NCBI GenBank assembly: GCA_000432515.1
Contig: HF996029.1
Coordinates: forward strand, 35,254-99,253
Length of the DNA stretch: 64,000 bases
DNA from: Bacteroides sp. CAG:545
Lineage (GTDB): Bacteria; Bacteroidota; Bacteroidia; Bacteroidales; UBA932
Direction of reading: 5' to 3'
Made by a program: the position numbers and the translations under genes. The notes under the pieces were generated by a model. It saw nothing but the letters and a program-made list of their open reading frames with translations. It was not told the DNA's origin and ran no database searches. This document shows positions 1-8,863 of this stretch, piece by piece. How positions within the stretch are numbered: the stretch's first letter is position 1; the number at the start of each line of letters is the position of its first letter.

Positions 1-679
1 TCAGCAGGATAGTCTCGACTTCAGGCTTTTCCGGGACAATGACGCCCAAATAGTTTGAAAAGAAAGCCCCCGCATTGAATTCGGGCGGCATAGTAAACTG
101 ATAGTCAATTTCTTCAACATTGGTCACCCGTTCCATGTTATAGATATGAAGAGCAGAAGAATCTCTGTCCCTGGCAAGAAGATACCAGACGAGATGATAG
201 ATTTTCAGGCAATACGGCACAACCTCCTTTACGGACAGTTCCCGTGAGCGGTAACTTCTGAACTCGATGCGGAGCATCTTGCTGTTCTTCATTGCCTTCA
301 GCACGGGTGAGAGTTTGGAAACGCCCAACGGCAGCTTCTCGAGCACGATTCTCGAGGACAGGGATGCGTCTGAAGATACTATGCTGTTCAATGCGAATGA
401 GTTGTACAGCCAGGAGCGGACTCCTGTCACGAAAGCGTCCCTCTGTTCTACTATATGGTACTGGTATGTGCCTCTGTGGGTACATTTGATTTCAATCCCG
501 AACAACGACTTGATCTTCGCGCAGTGATTCTGGAAAGTCTTCTTGGGCATCGGTTCCTTTTTCGGATTCAAGTCCGATTCTCTCCAGGCCTCGTCAATTT
601 CGGCGAAGGACATATAGCGGTTCTGGACAAGCAAATCCACAAGCCACACGTATCGGTCTAATAAATTTGAATATTCCAT
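1..679 (-). CDS. WYL-domain transcriptional regulator, C-terminus outside the window
   Basis: Open frame of 226 codons from ATG at 679-677 to the left edge with no stop, so the C-terminus is missing. The first ~70 residues (MEYSNLLDRYVWLVDLL, then FAEIDEAWRES and KKTFQNHCAKIKSLFGI) match the N-terminal helix-turn-helix part of Bacteroidota WYL regulators, and the middle (LRIEFRSYRSRELSVKEVVPYCLKIYHLVWYLLA, read in two pieces) is the WYL ligand-binding core, in which RSY and the following PYCLKIYHLVWYL segment are typical. Such proteins bind DNA and sense nucleic-acid or nucleotide ligands; the target cannot be told from here. It is transcribed away from the zapA pair. Family call is from remembered sequence signatures. 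Confidence 0.85.
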   Translation of the reverse strand, partial: MEYSNLLDRYVWLVDLLVQNRYMSFAEIDEAWRESDLNPKKEPMPKKTFQNHCAKIKSLFGIEIKCTHRGTYQYHIVEQRDAFVTGVRSWLYNSFALNSIVSSDASLSSRIVLEKLPLGVSKLSPVLKAMKNSKMLRIEFRSYRSRELSVKEVVPYCLKIYHLVWYLLARDRDSSALHIYNMERVTNVEEIDYQFTMPPEFNAGAFFSNYLGVIVPEKPEVETILL

Positions 680-723
680 CAGAAATATCTTATATTCCAA
701 CGCAAATATGGAAAATTTTTTAT

Positions 724-731
724 TAAATTTG
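724..731 (+). promoter_or_regulatory. Bacteroidota -7 element for the coiled-coil/zapA pair
   Basis: TAAATTTG matches the TAnnTTTG -7 consensus of the Bacteroidota primary sigma factor and lies about 30 bases before the likely ATG at 761. I do not see a clean TTTG at the -33 position. Confidence 0.6.
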
Positions 732-760
732 CATATTATGAATCTAAAGTATTGCCTCTG

Positions 761-1033
761 ATGCTCGAAGATGTAAGAAAAAATATCGAAAGACTTATAG
801 CGCTGTATGAACGCGAGAGACAGACGAAAGAGAATCTTGTCATCGAACTGAGGAGGAAAGATGCTGAAATTGATTCATATAAGAAGCAGATTTCGGATCT
901 GGAAAGACAAGTAGATAATCTCAAGTTGATTGAAGCTTTTACTGCTCATGAGGAAGGCAGCGCAGCTGCGAGGGAGAAGATTGACAAGATGATTTCTGAG
1001 ATTGACAGATGCATCTCATTATTGGAAAGATAG
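761..1033 (+). CDS. Small coiled-coil protein next to zapA (ZapB-like in position)
   Basis: About 90 residues, nearly all heptad-like and charged (ERERQTKENLVIELRRKD, then SYKKQISDLERQVDNLK), predicting one long coiled coil and no signal peptide or membrane segment. I chose ATG 761 because the upstream in-frame start would be TTG at 752. It ends two bases before the zapA start, so the two are very probably co-translated. ZapA partners in other bacteria are coiled-coil proteins such as ZapB, so a role as a Z-ring-associated partner is reasonable, but this rests on context and coiled-coil character, not on recognised homology. Confidence 0.7.
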   Translation: MLEDVRKNIERLIALYERERQTKENLVIELRRKDAEIDSYKKQISDLERQVDNLKLIEAFTAHEEGSAAAREKIDKMISEIDRCISLLER

Positions 1034-1035
1034 AT

Positions 1036-1323
1036 ATGGGGCAGAAGATTACGATACGGATCAACGGCAAGAAATACGAGTTGTCGGCCAAGACGCCAGA
1101 TGACGAGGAGATTTACAGAAATGCCGCTAAACTGGTGGAAAGCACGTTAAGCAAGTATTCGAACAGGTTTCCCGAAAAGGACACGTCGGAGCTTCTTACG
1201 TTTGTGGCCCTGAACGAGTGTATCGCGAGGCTGTCAGCGAGAAAGATGGTGGAGAGTCTGGAGAATGAGGTGAAAGCGCTTGAGAAGCAGACAAATACTT
1301 ATCTTGATGGTATAAAAGATTAG
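1036..1323 (+). CDS. zapA: Cell division protein ZapA
   Basis: 95 residues starting at ATG 1036 (MGQKITIRINGKKYELSA). The N-terminal half has the ZapA pattern of a short beta domain (ITIRINGKKYEL, then PDDEEIYRNAAKLVEST), followed by a helical dimerisation tail (LTFVALNECIARLSARKM and a coiled coil to the end). ZapA binds FtsZ and bundles protofilaments at mid-cell. Length is normal for the family. The preceding coiled-coil gene is two bases upstream, and a 6S-like RNA begins at its stop codon, an arrangement reminiscent of the zapA-ssrS neighbourhood known in gammaproteobacteria. Confidence 0.88.
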   Translation: MGQKITIRINGKKYELSAKTPDDEEIYRNAAKLVESTLSKYSNRFPEKDTSELLTFVALNECIARLSARKMVESLENEVKALEKQTNTYLDGIKD

Positions 1324-1506
1324 CCGTCGGCCCACTACTCGCTGAAAACAACAAGTTCTTCGGAACCGGGTGTTCTCGAGCCGGGGATGTGCGGGCCTAA
1401 GTACCTTTGATGGGATTCCGCTATGCGGGACGTAGGATTACTGAACCGGCACGGAGCTCAAATCTTGCAATATTAGATTTTTCTGACGACCCGGCTGACG
1501 GCTTTT
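1323..1506 (+). ncRNA. ssrS: 6S-like structured RNA
   Basis: The 180-base gap after zapA is closed by a 10-base-pair stem: GCCGTCGGCC at 1323-1332 pairs with GGCTGACGGC at 1493-1502 (one G-U pair), directly followed by TTTT. The interior is about 160 bases, without an open frame, and can fold into a rod interrupted by a central unpaired region, as 6S RNA does. Size, shape, T-run and position directly after zapA all fit 6S RNA, which sequesters RNA polymerase holoenzyme. I cannot confirm a covariance-model match, and another structured RNA is possible. The 5' end could lie inside zapA. Confidence 0.6.
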
Positions 1507-1514
1507 ATAATATT

Positions 1515-1560
1515 CCGACTGCAAGCTTCTTAGTACAAGGAAACTTGCAGCCGGTTTTTT
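1515..1560 (+). terminator. Rho-independent terminator
   Basis: CCGACTGCAAG (1515-1525) pairs with CTTGCAGCCGG (1544-1554) around an 18-base loop with one A-C mismatch, followed by six T. It ends the zapA/6S transcript before rny. Confidence 0.8.
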
Positions 1561-1579
1561 GTAATCCGGAAAGAGACGA

Positions 1580-1619
1580 CTAAAACATAAATTTATATAC
1601 TAAAACATAAATTTATATA
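1580..1619 (+). repeat. Perfect 20-base tandem duplication before rny
   Basis: CTAAAACATAAATTTATATA occurs twice head to tail (1580-1599 and 1600-1619) and ends five bases before the rny ATG. Each copy contains TAAATTTA, one base off the TAnnTTTG -7 element, so the duplication may carry the rny promoter or the AT-rich translation-start region. Confidence 0.9.
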
Positions 1620-1624
1620 TACGT

Positions 1625-3169
1625 ATGAACAACATTTTGATATTCATAGCAGTAGCCTTGCTGTCAGCTGCATTCGGAATTGCAGTTTTCATAATGGTTC
1701 ACAGAATGGTTATGAAGGGACGCAAGGACAGCATCCTGGAAAAGGCGGAACTTGAGGCGGAAAACATCAAGAAAGAAAGGATCCTTCAAGCCAAGGAGAA
1801 GTTCCTCCAGCTCAGAAGCGAGCACGAGAAGTTCGTGAATGAGAAGAATGCACAGATCAAGGATACCGAGAACCGTCTCAAGCAGAAAGAGAACAGTCTT
1901 AACCAGCAGAACAACGAGCTCCAGAAGAAAATCAAGGATCTCGACAATACCAAGGCAAGCCTCCAGTCCCAGAAAGATGCGCTCGATCGTAAGGCCGAAG
2001 AATACGAGTCACTCCGTCAGGAAGCCAACAAGCAGATTGAGAGCATTGCCGGCATGACCGCCAACGAAGCCAAGAACCTTCTCATGGAAAACATGAAGGC
2101 CGAGGCGAGAAGCGAAGCCCAGGCGTACATAAACGATACGATGGATGACGCCAGACTTAACGCTGCAAGGGAAGCCAAAAGAATAGTAATCACCACGATA
2201 CAGAGGACTGCGACGGAGACTGCCATTGAGAATGCAGTTACCACCTTCCCTATCGAGAACGATGATATCAAAGGTAGAATCATCGGCCGCGAAGGTCGTA
2301 ACATCAGGGCTCTGGAGGCTGCTACAGGTGTGGAAATCGTAGTGGACGATACTCCGGATGCCATTCTTCTTTCGGCTTTTGACCCTGTCAGAAGAGAGGT
2401 CGCACGTCTTGCGCTCCATCAGCTTGTCGTGGACGGACGTATCCATCCTGCACGTATTGAAGAGGTAGTGGCGAAGGTCCAGAAACAGCTTGAGGATGAG
2501 ATCCTCGAGACCGGTAAGAGAACCTGCATTGACCTTGGAATCCACGGTATGAACATCGAACTCGTGAAACTCATAGGACGTATGAAATACCGTTCTTCTT
2601 ACGGACAGAACCTTCTCCAGCACTCACGCGAGGTTGCAAATATCTGTGCCATAATGGCTTCCGAGCTCGGTCTCAATCCTAAGCTCGCGAAGAGGGCCGG
2701 ACTTCTCCACGATATCGGAAAGGTTTCAGAGGACGATCCTGAACTTCCACACGCACTGCTCGGTATGAAGCTGGCAGAGCAGTACAAGGAAAGACCTGAA
2801 ATCTGCAACGCTGTCGGCGCTCACCACGAAGAGACTGAAATGACATCGCTCATCTCCCCTATCGTCATGGTAGGTGACGCTATCTCAGGAGCACGTCCTG
2901 GAGCACGCCGCGAGGTCATTGAATCATATATCAAGAGACTCAAGGGCATGGAAGACCTTGCTGCCGCATATCCTGGTGTAACCAAGAGTTATGCGATCCA
3001 GGCAGGTAGGGAACTCCGTGTAATCGTAGGCGCAGAGGATGTAAGCGACGAGCAGGCAGCTACGCTTTCTTCCGACATCGCTCTCAAGATTCAGAATGAA
3101 ATGACATACCCTGGTCAGGTGAAGATTACTGTCATCAGGGAGACCCGTTCAGTAGCTTACGCAAAATAA
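1625..3169 (+). CDS. rny: Ribonuclease Y
   Basis: 514 residues, the usual length. Order of parts: an N-terminal membrane helix (residues ~4-25), a long coiled coil (~35-165), a KH RNA-binding domain (~205-270, with GRIIGREGRNIRAL) and an HD domain (~330-430, LLHDIGKV giving the metal-binding His-Asp). RNase Y is the membrane-anchored endonuclease that starts mRNA decay. The start at 1625 gives the expected membrane anchor. It is the first gene of a rightward series that runs with gaps of 4-28 bases to pyrF at 9706, so co-transcription of at least part of this run is likely. The 20-base tandem duplication just upstream is the notable feature. Confidence 0.97.
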   Translation: MNNILIFIAVALLSAAFGIAVFIMVHRMVMKGRKDSILEKAELEAENIKKERILQAKEKFLQLRSEHEKFVNEKNAQIKDTENRLKQKENSLNQQNNELQKKIKDLDNTKASLQSQKDALDRKAEEYESLRQEANKQIESIAGMTANEAKNLLMENMKAEARSEAQAYINDTMDDARLNAAREAKRIVITTIQRTATETAIENAVTTFPIENDDIKGRIIGREGRNIRALEAATGVEIVVDDTPDAILLSAFDPVRREVARLALHQLVVDGRIHPARIEEVVAKVQKQLEDEILETGKRTCIDLGIHGMNIELVKLIGRMKYRSSYGQNLLQHSREVANICAIMASELGLNPKLAKRAGLLHDIGKVSEDDPELPHALLGMKLAEQYKERPEICNAVGAHHEETEMTSLISPIVMVGDAISGARPGARREVIESYIKRLKGMEDLAAAYPGVTKSYAIQAGRELRVIVGAEDVSDEQAATLSSDIALKIQNEMTYPGQVKITVIRETRSVAYAK

Positions 3170-3197
3170 GCGAAATCATTTTTATACTGAAAATGAT

Positions 3198-5168
3198 ATG
3201 CTAATGAAAAGACGCAGTATTATATCAGGCATTGTACTCTTTTTACTGAGTGCAGTGCCTTTATTCGCTCAAATGGGCGAACCGATAGTAAAATGGTCCG
3301 TTTCCCAGGGAAAAACGGAAAATGGGATTACCGAAATCATCTTCTCCGGAACTATCAGCTCCGGATGGCATACTTATGGAGCTTCCCACAAGGACTCGCC
3401 TGTAACGGTGGAATTCGAGGATGTCAAAGGATATTCTCTTGAAGGCGGATTGTACGACCTTCTCAAGCCTGAGAAATTCGGCGGGGATGATGTTTTCTTC
3501 GACAAGATCAAGGTAGCGCAGAAGATCAGAGTGGCAGAAGATGCCTCGAGTCTAAAAGGTATGATCACTTCTTCGAGCTGCACGGACAACTCCTGCGGCG
3601 CGCCTGAGGACTGGAATTTCGAGATAAAGCTCCGGAAAGAGGCTGACTCGGCAGTTGCTGCTGTTCCTGAAAAGGCTGCCGTGACTGCAGAGGCTACAGA
3701 GATTTCACAGAATGTGACAGAAGAGGAGCAGCGTGCGGGCGGTTCTCTGTGGGCTCTGATACTTGAAGCCGTGCTGTGGGGATTTGCAATGCTTCTCACT
3801 CCTTGTGTATTCCCTATGGTGCCTATGACCATATCATTCTTCATGAAAGGTTCTTCAACACCTGCAGCAGGTCGTTTCAAGGCCTTCATGTACGGACTGT
3901 TCATCGTCCTGCTTTACACGGTGCCTATTTCACTGATTATCGGAGCGACCTACATCTTCGGCGGCGAGACAGTCACTGCCGACATATTCAACTGGCTTTC
4001 AACGCATTGGCTTCCAAACATCATCTTCTTTATCGTGTTTATGGTATTTGCGGCATCTTTCTTCGGAGCGTTTGAGATCACTCTGCCTTCAGCTCTCGTG
4101 AACAAAAGCGACAAGAATTCCGACAAGGGAGGACTTGCAGGAATCTTCTTCATGGCATTGACACTGGTCCTGGTATCATTCTCATGCACCGGTCCTATCG
4201 TGGGTTCTGTCCTGATCAAATCCACTCAGGGTGAGTTCTGGACTCCGATGGTGACAATGCTTGCCTTCTCTGTGGCTTTCGCATTGCCATTCACGATTTT
4301 CGCGATGTTCCCGTCTCTGCTGAAGAAGCTCAAGAGCGGCAGCTGGCTGAACTCCGTGAAGGTGGTGCTCGGATTTATCGAGGTGGCTCTCGGTCTGAAG
4401 TTCCTCAGCGTGGCGGACCAGACTTATCATTGGGGCCTTCTGGACAGGGAGATCTATCTCGCCATCTGGATTGTGGTATTCACTCTGCTCGGTCTGTACC
4501 TGCTCGGCAAGATCAGGTTTGAGGCGGACAGTGAGGTGAAGCATATCGGGATATTCCGGCTTTTCCTGGTAATCGTGGACTTTACGTTCGTGGTCTATAT
4601 GATACCGGGAATGTTCGGCGCACCGCTCAAGGCATTGTCAGGATATCTCCCGCCAATCGAGACGCAGGACTTCATAATGGGCAGCAATGCAAGCCAGCAG
4701 GTGGTCAGCATAGAAGAGGCCAATAAAGGCGAAAAACTGCCGCTCGGACTTACAGGGTATCATTCTATGGAAGAGGGATATGCTGCTGCGAAAGCGTCCG
4801 GCAAACCTGTTTTCCTGGACATTTCCGGTCTCGCCTGCGTGAATTGCCGCGAGATGGAGCAGAGGGTATGGAGTGATCCGAAGGTACTGTCGATACTGAA
4901 AAATGATTTCGTCATTGTGGTTCTCTATACGGACGACAAGACTAAACTTCCTGAGAACGAATGGGTTACCACCAGCAGCGGAAAGGTCTTGAAGGACAAG
5001 GGACGTGTCAATGCGTGGTTCGTCCGTGAGAATTTCGGCGTGAGTGCACAGCCCAACTACGTGCTTCTGTCGCCTGACGGAAAGCAGCTCGCTCCGATTC
5101 GCGGATACAATACTGATATAGACGGATTTGTCGAGTTCCTGAATTCAGGACTTGAAAAAATGAAATAA
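3198..5168 (+). CDS. DsbD-family thiol:disulfide interchange protein
   Basis: 656 residues with the three-part DsbD layout: a signal peptide (~1-25) and periplasmic alpha-like domain (~27-150, with paired cysteines in SSCTDNSCGAPEDW), a CcdA/DsbD membrane core (~185-480, eight or so helices; conserved TPCVFPMVPMTISFF and SFSCTGPIVGS contain the redox Cys), and a C-terminal thioredoxin-like domain (~520-650) with CVNC at about residue 545. It would carry electrons from cytoplasmic thioredoxin to periplasmic thiols. ATG 3204 is an equally good start and gives a shorter signal peptide. It follows rny by 28 bases. The exact periplasmic partner is not visible here. Confidence 0.92.
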   Translation: MLMKRRSIISGIVLFLLSAVPLFAQMGEPIVKWSVSQGKTENGITEIIFSGTISSGWHTYGASHKDSPVTVEFEDVKGYSLEGGLYDLLKPEKFGGDDVFFDKIKVAQKIRVAEDASSLKGMITSSSCTDNSCGAPEDWNFEIKLRKEADSAVAAVPEKAAVTAEATEISQNVTEEEQRAGGSLWALILEAVLWGFAMLLTPCVFPMVPMTISFFMKGSSTPAAGRFKAFMYGLFIVLLYTVPISLIIGATYIFGGETVTADIFNWLSTHWLPNIIFFIVFMVFAASFFGAFEITLPSALVNKSDKNSDKGGLAGIFFMALTLVLVSFSCTGPIVGSVLIKSTQGEFWTPMVTMLAFSVAFALPFTIFAMFPSLLKKLKSGSWLNSVKVVLGFIEVALGLKFLSVADQTYHWGLLDREIYLAIWIVVFTLLGLYLLGKIRFEADSEVKHIGIFRLFLVIVDFTFVVYMIPGMFGAPLKALSGYLPPIETQDFIMGSNASQQVVSIEEANKGEKLPLGLTGYHSMEEGYAAAKASGKPVFLDISGLACVNCREMEQRVWSDPKVLSILKNDFVIVVLYTDDKTKLPENEWVTTSSGKVLKDKGRVNAWFVRENFGVSAQPNYVLLSPDGKQLAPIRGYNTDIDGFVEFLNSGLEKMK

Positions 5169-5173
5169 AAGAT

Positions 5174-6304
5174 ATGAAAAGGATGATTATAGCATTGATG
5201 GCATTGACATTGACCATCAGCGGTTTATCTGCAAGGGAACTGCCGGAGATTCATACGCCGGCATCCGATTCCAGGGTAACTTATGTGGGCAGGACATTGA
5301 AAGAGAAGGACAATGTTTCTTTCGACTGGACCGGGGTATATGTGAGAATCCGTTTCGAGGGCTCCTACTTGGCGATGAAGGCTTCCGACAGCAAAGCGAA
5401 CTATTATGACCTCTGGATTGACAGGGAACCGGACGCGAAAGCTGACAGGACCATCAGGGTCAGCGGTAAGGATTCGGTATATGTCCTGGTGGAACCGGCT
5501 TCTCTCAAGTCGTTCAATTCCAAGGGGAAAGGCTTCGAACACACTGTGGTTCTGAAAAAGCGTACTGAGGGAAGTGAAGGCAGGACCACCATCAGCGAGT
5601 ATATAACCAAGGCAGGCGAACTGCTTCAGGCTGAAGGTCTTAAGGAGCGCCAGTTCGAGGTGATAGGTGACTCTTACACTTGCGGTTACGGTACTGAGAA
5701 CAGTGTCAGGACAGACCCTTACAAGAGCGAGACCGAGAACAGCAATCTGACTTACGCTGCTATCCTTTCAAGGTACTTCGGGGCTGATTACTATGCTGTT
5801 GCACATTCCGGAATGGGGATTGCCAGAAATTATGCGGACAAGTTCAAGGACTACTATATGCCTGACCGTTATGACCAGACATTTGACGAGGACAAGGATG
5901 TGAAATGGGATGCCGCAGCTGATGCATTCAGGCCGCAAGTTACCATCATCTACCTCTGTACCAATGACTTCTCTACCGGCAGACAGCCCAAGATGTCGAT
6001 TTTCAGGGACAATTATGTGAAGCTCCTGAACAAGATCAAGAAGAACTACGGTGAGAATCATCCGGTTCTCTGTGTTTCGAGCAACTGCGATGACCTGGCA
6101 GCCGATTATGTGAGGTATTGCGTAAACAGCTGCGGCCTTAAGAATGTGCATTTCCTGAGTTTCACCAAGGCTGTGCACAATACGGATGATGAGCTCGGCG
6201 CAAGCTGGCATCCAAGCTACAAGGGACACAAAAAGCTCGCCCATGTGCTGATTCCGTATATTTCCACATTGACAGGATGGGAACTCAATGACAATATCGA
6301 ATAA
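5174..6304 (+). CDS. Secreted SGNH esterase, CE2-like
   Basis: 376 residues with a signal peptide (MKRMIIALMALTLTISGLSA). Residues ~25-140 form a beta-rich N-terminal domain, and ~160-370 an SGNH-hydrolase domain: block I is EVIGDSYTCGYG (nucleophile Ser), block III-like IYLCTNDFSTG, and the C-terminal block SWHPSYKGH supplies the catalytic His. An N-terminal jelly-roll plus SGNH domain, and a His-Pro-Ser block without the usual preceding Asp, fit carbohydrate esterase family 2 deacetylases that remove acetyl groups from polysaccharides or oligosaccharides. Substrate is not determined. It starts five bases after the DsbD-like gene. Confidence 0.85.
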   Translation: MKRMIIALMALTLTISGLSARELPEIHTPASDSRVTYVGRTLKEKDNVSFDWTGVYVRIRFEGSYLAMKASDSKANYYDLWIDREPDAKADRTIRVSGKDSVYVLVEPASLKSFNSKGKGFEHTVVLKKRTEGSEGRTTISEYITKAGELLQAEGLKERQFEVIGDSYTCGYGTENSVRTDPYKSETENSNLTYAAILSRYFGADYYAVAHSGMGIARNYADKFKDYYMPDRYDQTFDEDKDVKWDAAADAFRPQVTIIYLCTNDFSTGRQPKMSIFRDNYVKLLNKIKKNYGENHPVLCVSSNCDDLAADYVRYCVNSCGLKNVHFLSFTKAVHNTDDELGASWHPSYKGHKKLAHVLIPYISTLTGWELNDNIE

Positions 6305-6305
6305 T

Positions 6306-6686
6306 ATGAGTATCAAGACTAAAATCATCAGCACCGTCACGCTTGTGGTTGTGCTGGCCCTGACAGGGTTCTTCTATTTCCGCTTCTACTTTGTCTTCGG
6401 TGAAGGAGTCAAGGCAGGAGACCTGAATCAGGTGATGTACAAGGGCTATGTATTCAAGACCTACGAAGGCCGGCTGATCCAGTCTGGCCTGAGAGGTACA
6501 GGAAAAGGTACCAATGGAATGGAATCCTACGTTTTCGAGTTCTCTGTGGAGAATGGGGAGCTTGCTGATTCCCTGATGAGGTGCAGCGGCAAGACCGTGG
6601 AACTTCATTATAAGGAGTATTTGGGAGCGCTTCCGTGGCGCGGTCAGCAGAAGTATATCGTGGATAATATCCTGTCCGTAAGGTAA
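6306..6686 (+). CDS. Small membrane-anchored protein, function unknown
   Basis: About 126 residues starting at ATG 6306 (MSIKTKIISTVTLVVVLALT); an ATG at 6288 in the same frame would overlap the esterase end. One N-terminal membrane helix (~7-28) is followed by a soluble, beta-rich region with GVKAGDLNQVMYKGYVFKT and KTVELHYKEYLGALPWRG. I remember similar short proteins in Bacteroides but no established function. The position between an esterase and a peptidase gene gives no clear hint beyond co-transcription. Confidence 0.75.
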   Translation: MSIKTKIISTVTLVVVLALTGFFYFRFYFVFGEGVKAGDLNQVMYKGYVFKTYEGRLIQSGLRGTGKGTNGMESYVFEFSVENGELADSLMRCSGKTVELHYKEYLGALPWRGQQKYIVDNILSVR

Positions 6687-6705
6687 GCTATTGAAAGACA
6701 ATAAG

Positions 6706-8859
6706 ATGAAAAGATTACATTTTATCGCATTGACAATATTGGCGGCTTCTTCTTTGGCCGCCGTTTCTCTGAATGCCGAGGAGCATCAGAGAGCTGAGGG
6801 AATGAAAGTTTTTTCTGTTCATCCGGCCAACAACACAGGCAAGATGATGACGATGGAGCAGGCTGTATATTCGGGCGAGCTCAGACCTGAGAGATTCCGT
6901 GCAGGATGGTACGGCGAGAATACCATTGTATATATGAAAGAAGGAAAGCCGAAGCTGTATGATGTCAATGCCGGTAAAGATGTGGATGCTGACGAGGTGC
7001 TCGGCGTCTATGCGGAAGCTGCCGGAGCATATCTGAAGAAGTCATTGCCGGAAGGCGCTGAAAATGTTACGTCTAACGAGGCGGCAATGTCTGCAAACGG
7101 GTCAATGATGGGCAACAGGGCCGTCGGTGCTGCTCCTGCATTGGCATTTACCGTGGGCAAAAGCCTTTATTACATTGACCAGCGCAAGCATATCCGTCCT
7201 GTCGCTGAAAGCGAGAATTCTGAAATCACTTACGGACAGTCGGTCAGCAGAAACGAGTTCGGTATTTCCGGCGGGATTTTCTGGTCACCGGACGGACGCA
7301 GCATCGCGTTCTACCGCAAGGATGAAAGTCAGGTAACTGATTTCCCGCTTCTGGACATCACCACACGTACCGGTTCTCTCAAGAGCATAAAATATCCGAT
7401 GAGCGGAATGGGCTCTGAGAATGTGCGCGTAGGCGTTTACAATCTGGCGGAAAACACGACTACATACATCCAGGCGGACGATTTCGGCTACGACCAGTAT
7501 CTCACCAATGTTTCCTGGTCTCCTGACGGTAAGCTGCTCTTCATCCAGGTTCTGGACAGGAGCCAGAAGCATATGCACCTGAATATGTACAGGGCCAGCG
7601 ACGGCAAATTCCTGAGAACCGTACTTACTGAGGACAACGAAAAATGGGTGGAACCGACGGACCCTCTGCATTGGTTCGGATTCTCCGGCCGATTCATCTA
7701 CCGCACTGACAACAGGGACGGCTACAAGAACCTCTACCTCTGCGACACGCTCGGCACAGTAACGCGCGTCACAAACGTTGCTGCTGACGTGAAATTCGTT
7801 GCCGAGGACGGCGAGCGCATCTTCTATACCAGCGCCGAGGTCTCCCCTGTCGAGCAGCACCTCTTCTCTGTCCGGGTCAATGTCTCCCGCAAGGGAAAGG
7901 TCAATGTCGGAACGCCTGTCAGGCTCACCTCCGATGAGGGATGGCACAATGTAAGTGTCAATGAATCAGGCAAATGGTTTATCGACAGTTACAGCAGTTT
8001 CAATGTCCCGGGCGTAGTGAAGGTGACTTCTACAGACGGAAAGATGTCCAAGACTATCTTCACCGCCAAGGATCCGATGAAGGATTACGCTACAGGTGAG
8101 ATGACTCTGGGAACGGTAAAGAGCGCCGACGGAAAATATGACAACTGGTACAGGCTCTATCTTCCGGTGGATTTCGACCCTGCCAAGAAGTATCCGGTCA
8201 TCCTGTATGTATATGGCGGTCCTCATTCGCAGATGGTGAATGATTCCTGGCTTGGACAGATAAGGCTTTGGGAAATGTACATGGCGCAGCGCGGCTACAT
8301 CGTCTATGTGCAGGACAACAGGGGTACGGAAAACCGTGGCGCAGCTTATGAGAAGGCTATCCACAAATACTGCGGACAGGCGGAGATGGCTGACCAGATG
8401 GCCGGGCTTAGCGAACTGATGACATTGCCTTACGTAGATAAGGACAGAATCGGCGTGCACGGTTGGAGTTATGGCGGATTCATGACAATTTCGCTTATGA
8501 CAAACTATCCGGAGACTTTCAAGGTCGGTGTCGCAGGCGGTCCTGTCATCGACTGGAAATGGTACGAGGTGATGTACGGCGAGAGATATATGGAGACGCC
8601 TGACTCAAATCCTGAGGGCTTCGCCGAGACAAGTCTGATCAACAAGGCGACTGACCTGAAGGGCAAACTGCTTATCTGTCAGGGCGCTATCGACAACACT
8701 GTTGTCTGGGAGCACAGCCTGTGTTTCGTAAGGGAATGTATCAAGAACAATGTCCAGCTGGATTATTTCCCATATCCTTGCGCAGAGCACAATGTTTTCG
8801 GCAAGGACCGTATCCACCTTATGGACAAGGTGACAATGTATTTCGAAGATTATTTATAA
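6706..8859 (+). CDS. S9 family dipeptidyl peptidase IV-like protease
   Basis: About 717 residues from ATG 6706 (MKRLHFIALTILAASSLAA, a signal peptide); an upstream TTG at 6691 is less likely. Residues ~60-470 form the beta-propeller region with WD-like repeats ending SPDGR/SPDGK, and ~480-717 the alpha/beta-hydrolase domain. The catalytic serine lies in GWSYGGFM (~588), Asp in GAIDNTV (~662) and His in AEHNVFG (~694). DPP IV-type enzymes remove X-Pro or X-Ala dipeptides in the periplasm or at the cell surface. It lies 4 bases before pyrF and probably shares its transcript. Confidence 0.93.
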   Translation: MKRLHFIALTILAASSLAAVSLNAEEHQRAEGMKVFSVHPANNTGKMMTMEQAVYSGELRPERFRAGWYGENTIVYMKEGKPKLYDVNAGKDVDADEVLGVYAEAAGAYLKKSLPEGAENVTSNEAAMSANGSMMGNRAVGAAPALAFTVGKSLYYIDQRKHIRPVAESENSEITYGQSVSRNEFGISGGIFWSPDGRSIAFYRKDESQVTDFPLLDITTRTGSLKSIKYPMSGMGSENVRVGVYNLAENTTTYIQADDFGYDQYLTNVSWSPDGKLLFIQVLDRSQKHMHLNMYRASDGKFLRTVLTEDNEKWVEPTDPLHWFGFSGRFIYRTDNRDGYKNLYLCDTLGTVTRVTNVAADVKFVAEDGERIFYTSAEVSPVEQHLFSVRVNVSRKGKVNVGTPVRLTSDEGWHNVSVNESGKWFIDSYSSFNVPGVVKVTSTDGKMSKTIFTAKDPMKDYATGEMTLGTVKSADGKYDNWYRLYLPVDFDPAKKYPVILYVYGGPHSQMVNDSWLGQIRLWEMYMAQRGYIVYVQDNRGTENRGAAYEKAIHKYCGQAEMADQMAGLSELMTLPYVDKDRIGVHGWSYGGFMTISLMTNYPETFKVGVAGGPVIDWKWYEVMYGERYMETPDSNPEGFAETSLINKATDLKGKLLICQGAIDNTVVWEHSLCFVRECIKNNVQLDYFPYPCAEHNVFGKDRIHLMDKVTMYFEDYL

Positions 8860-8863
8860 AGAT

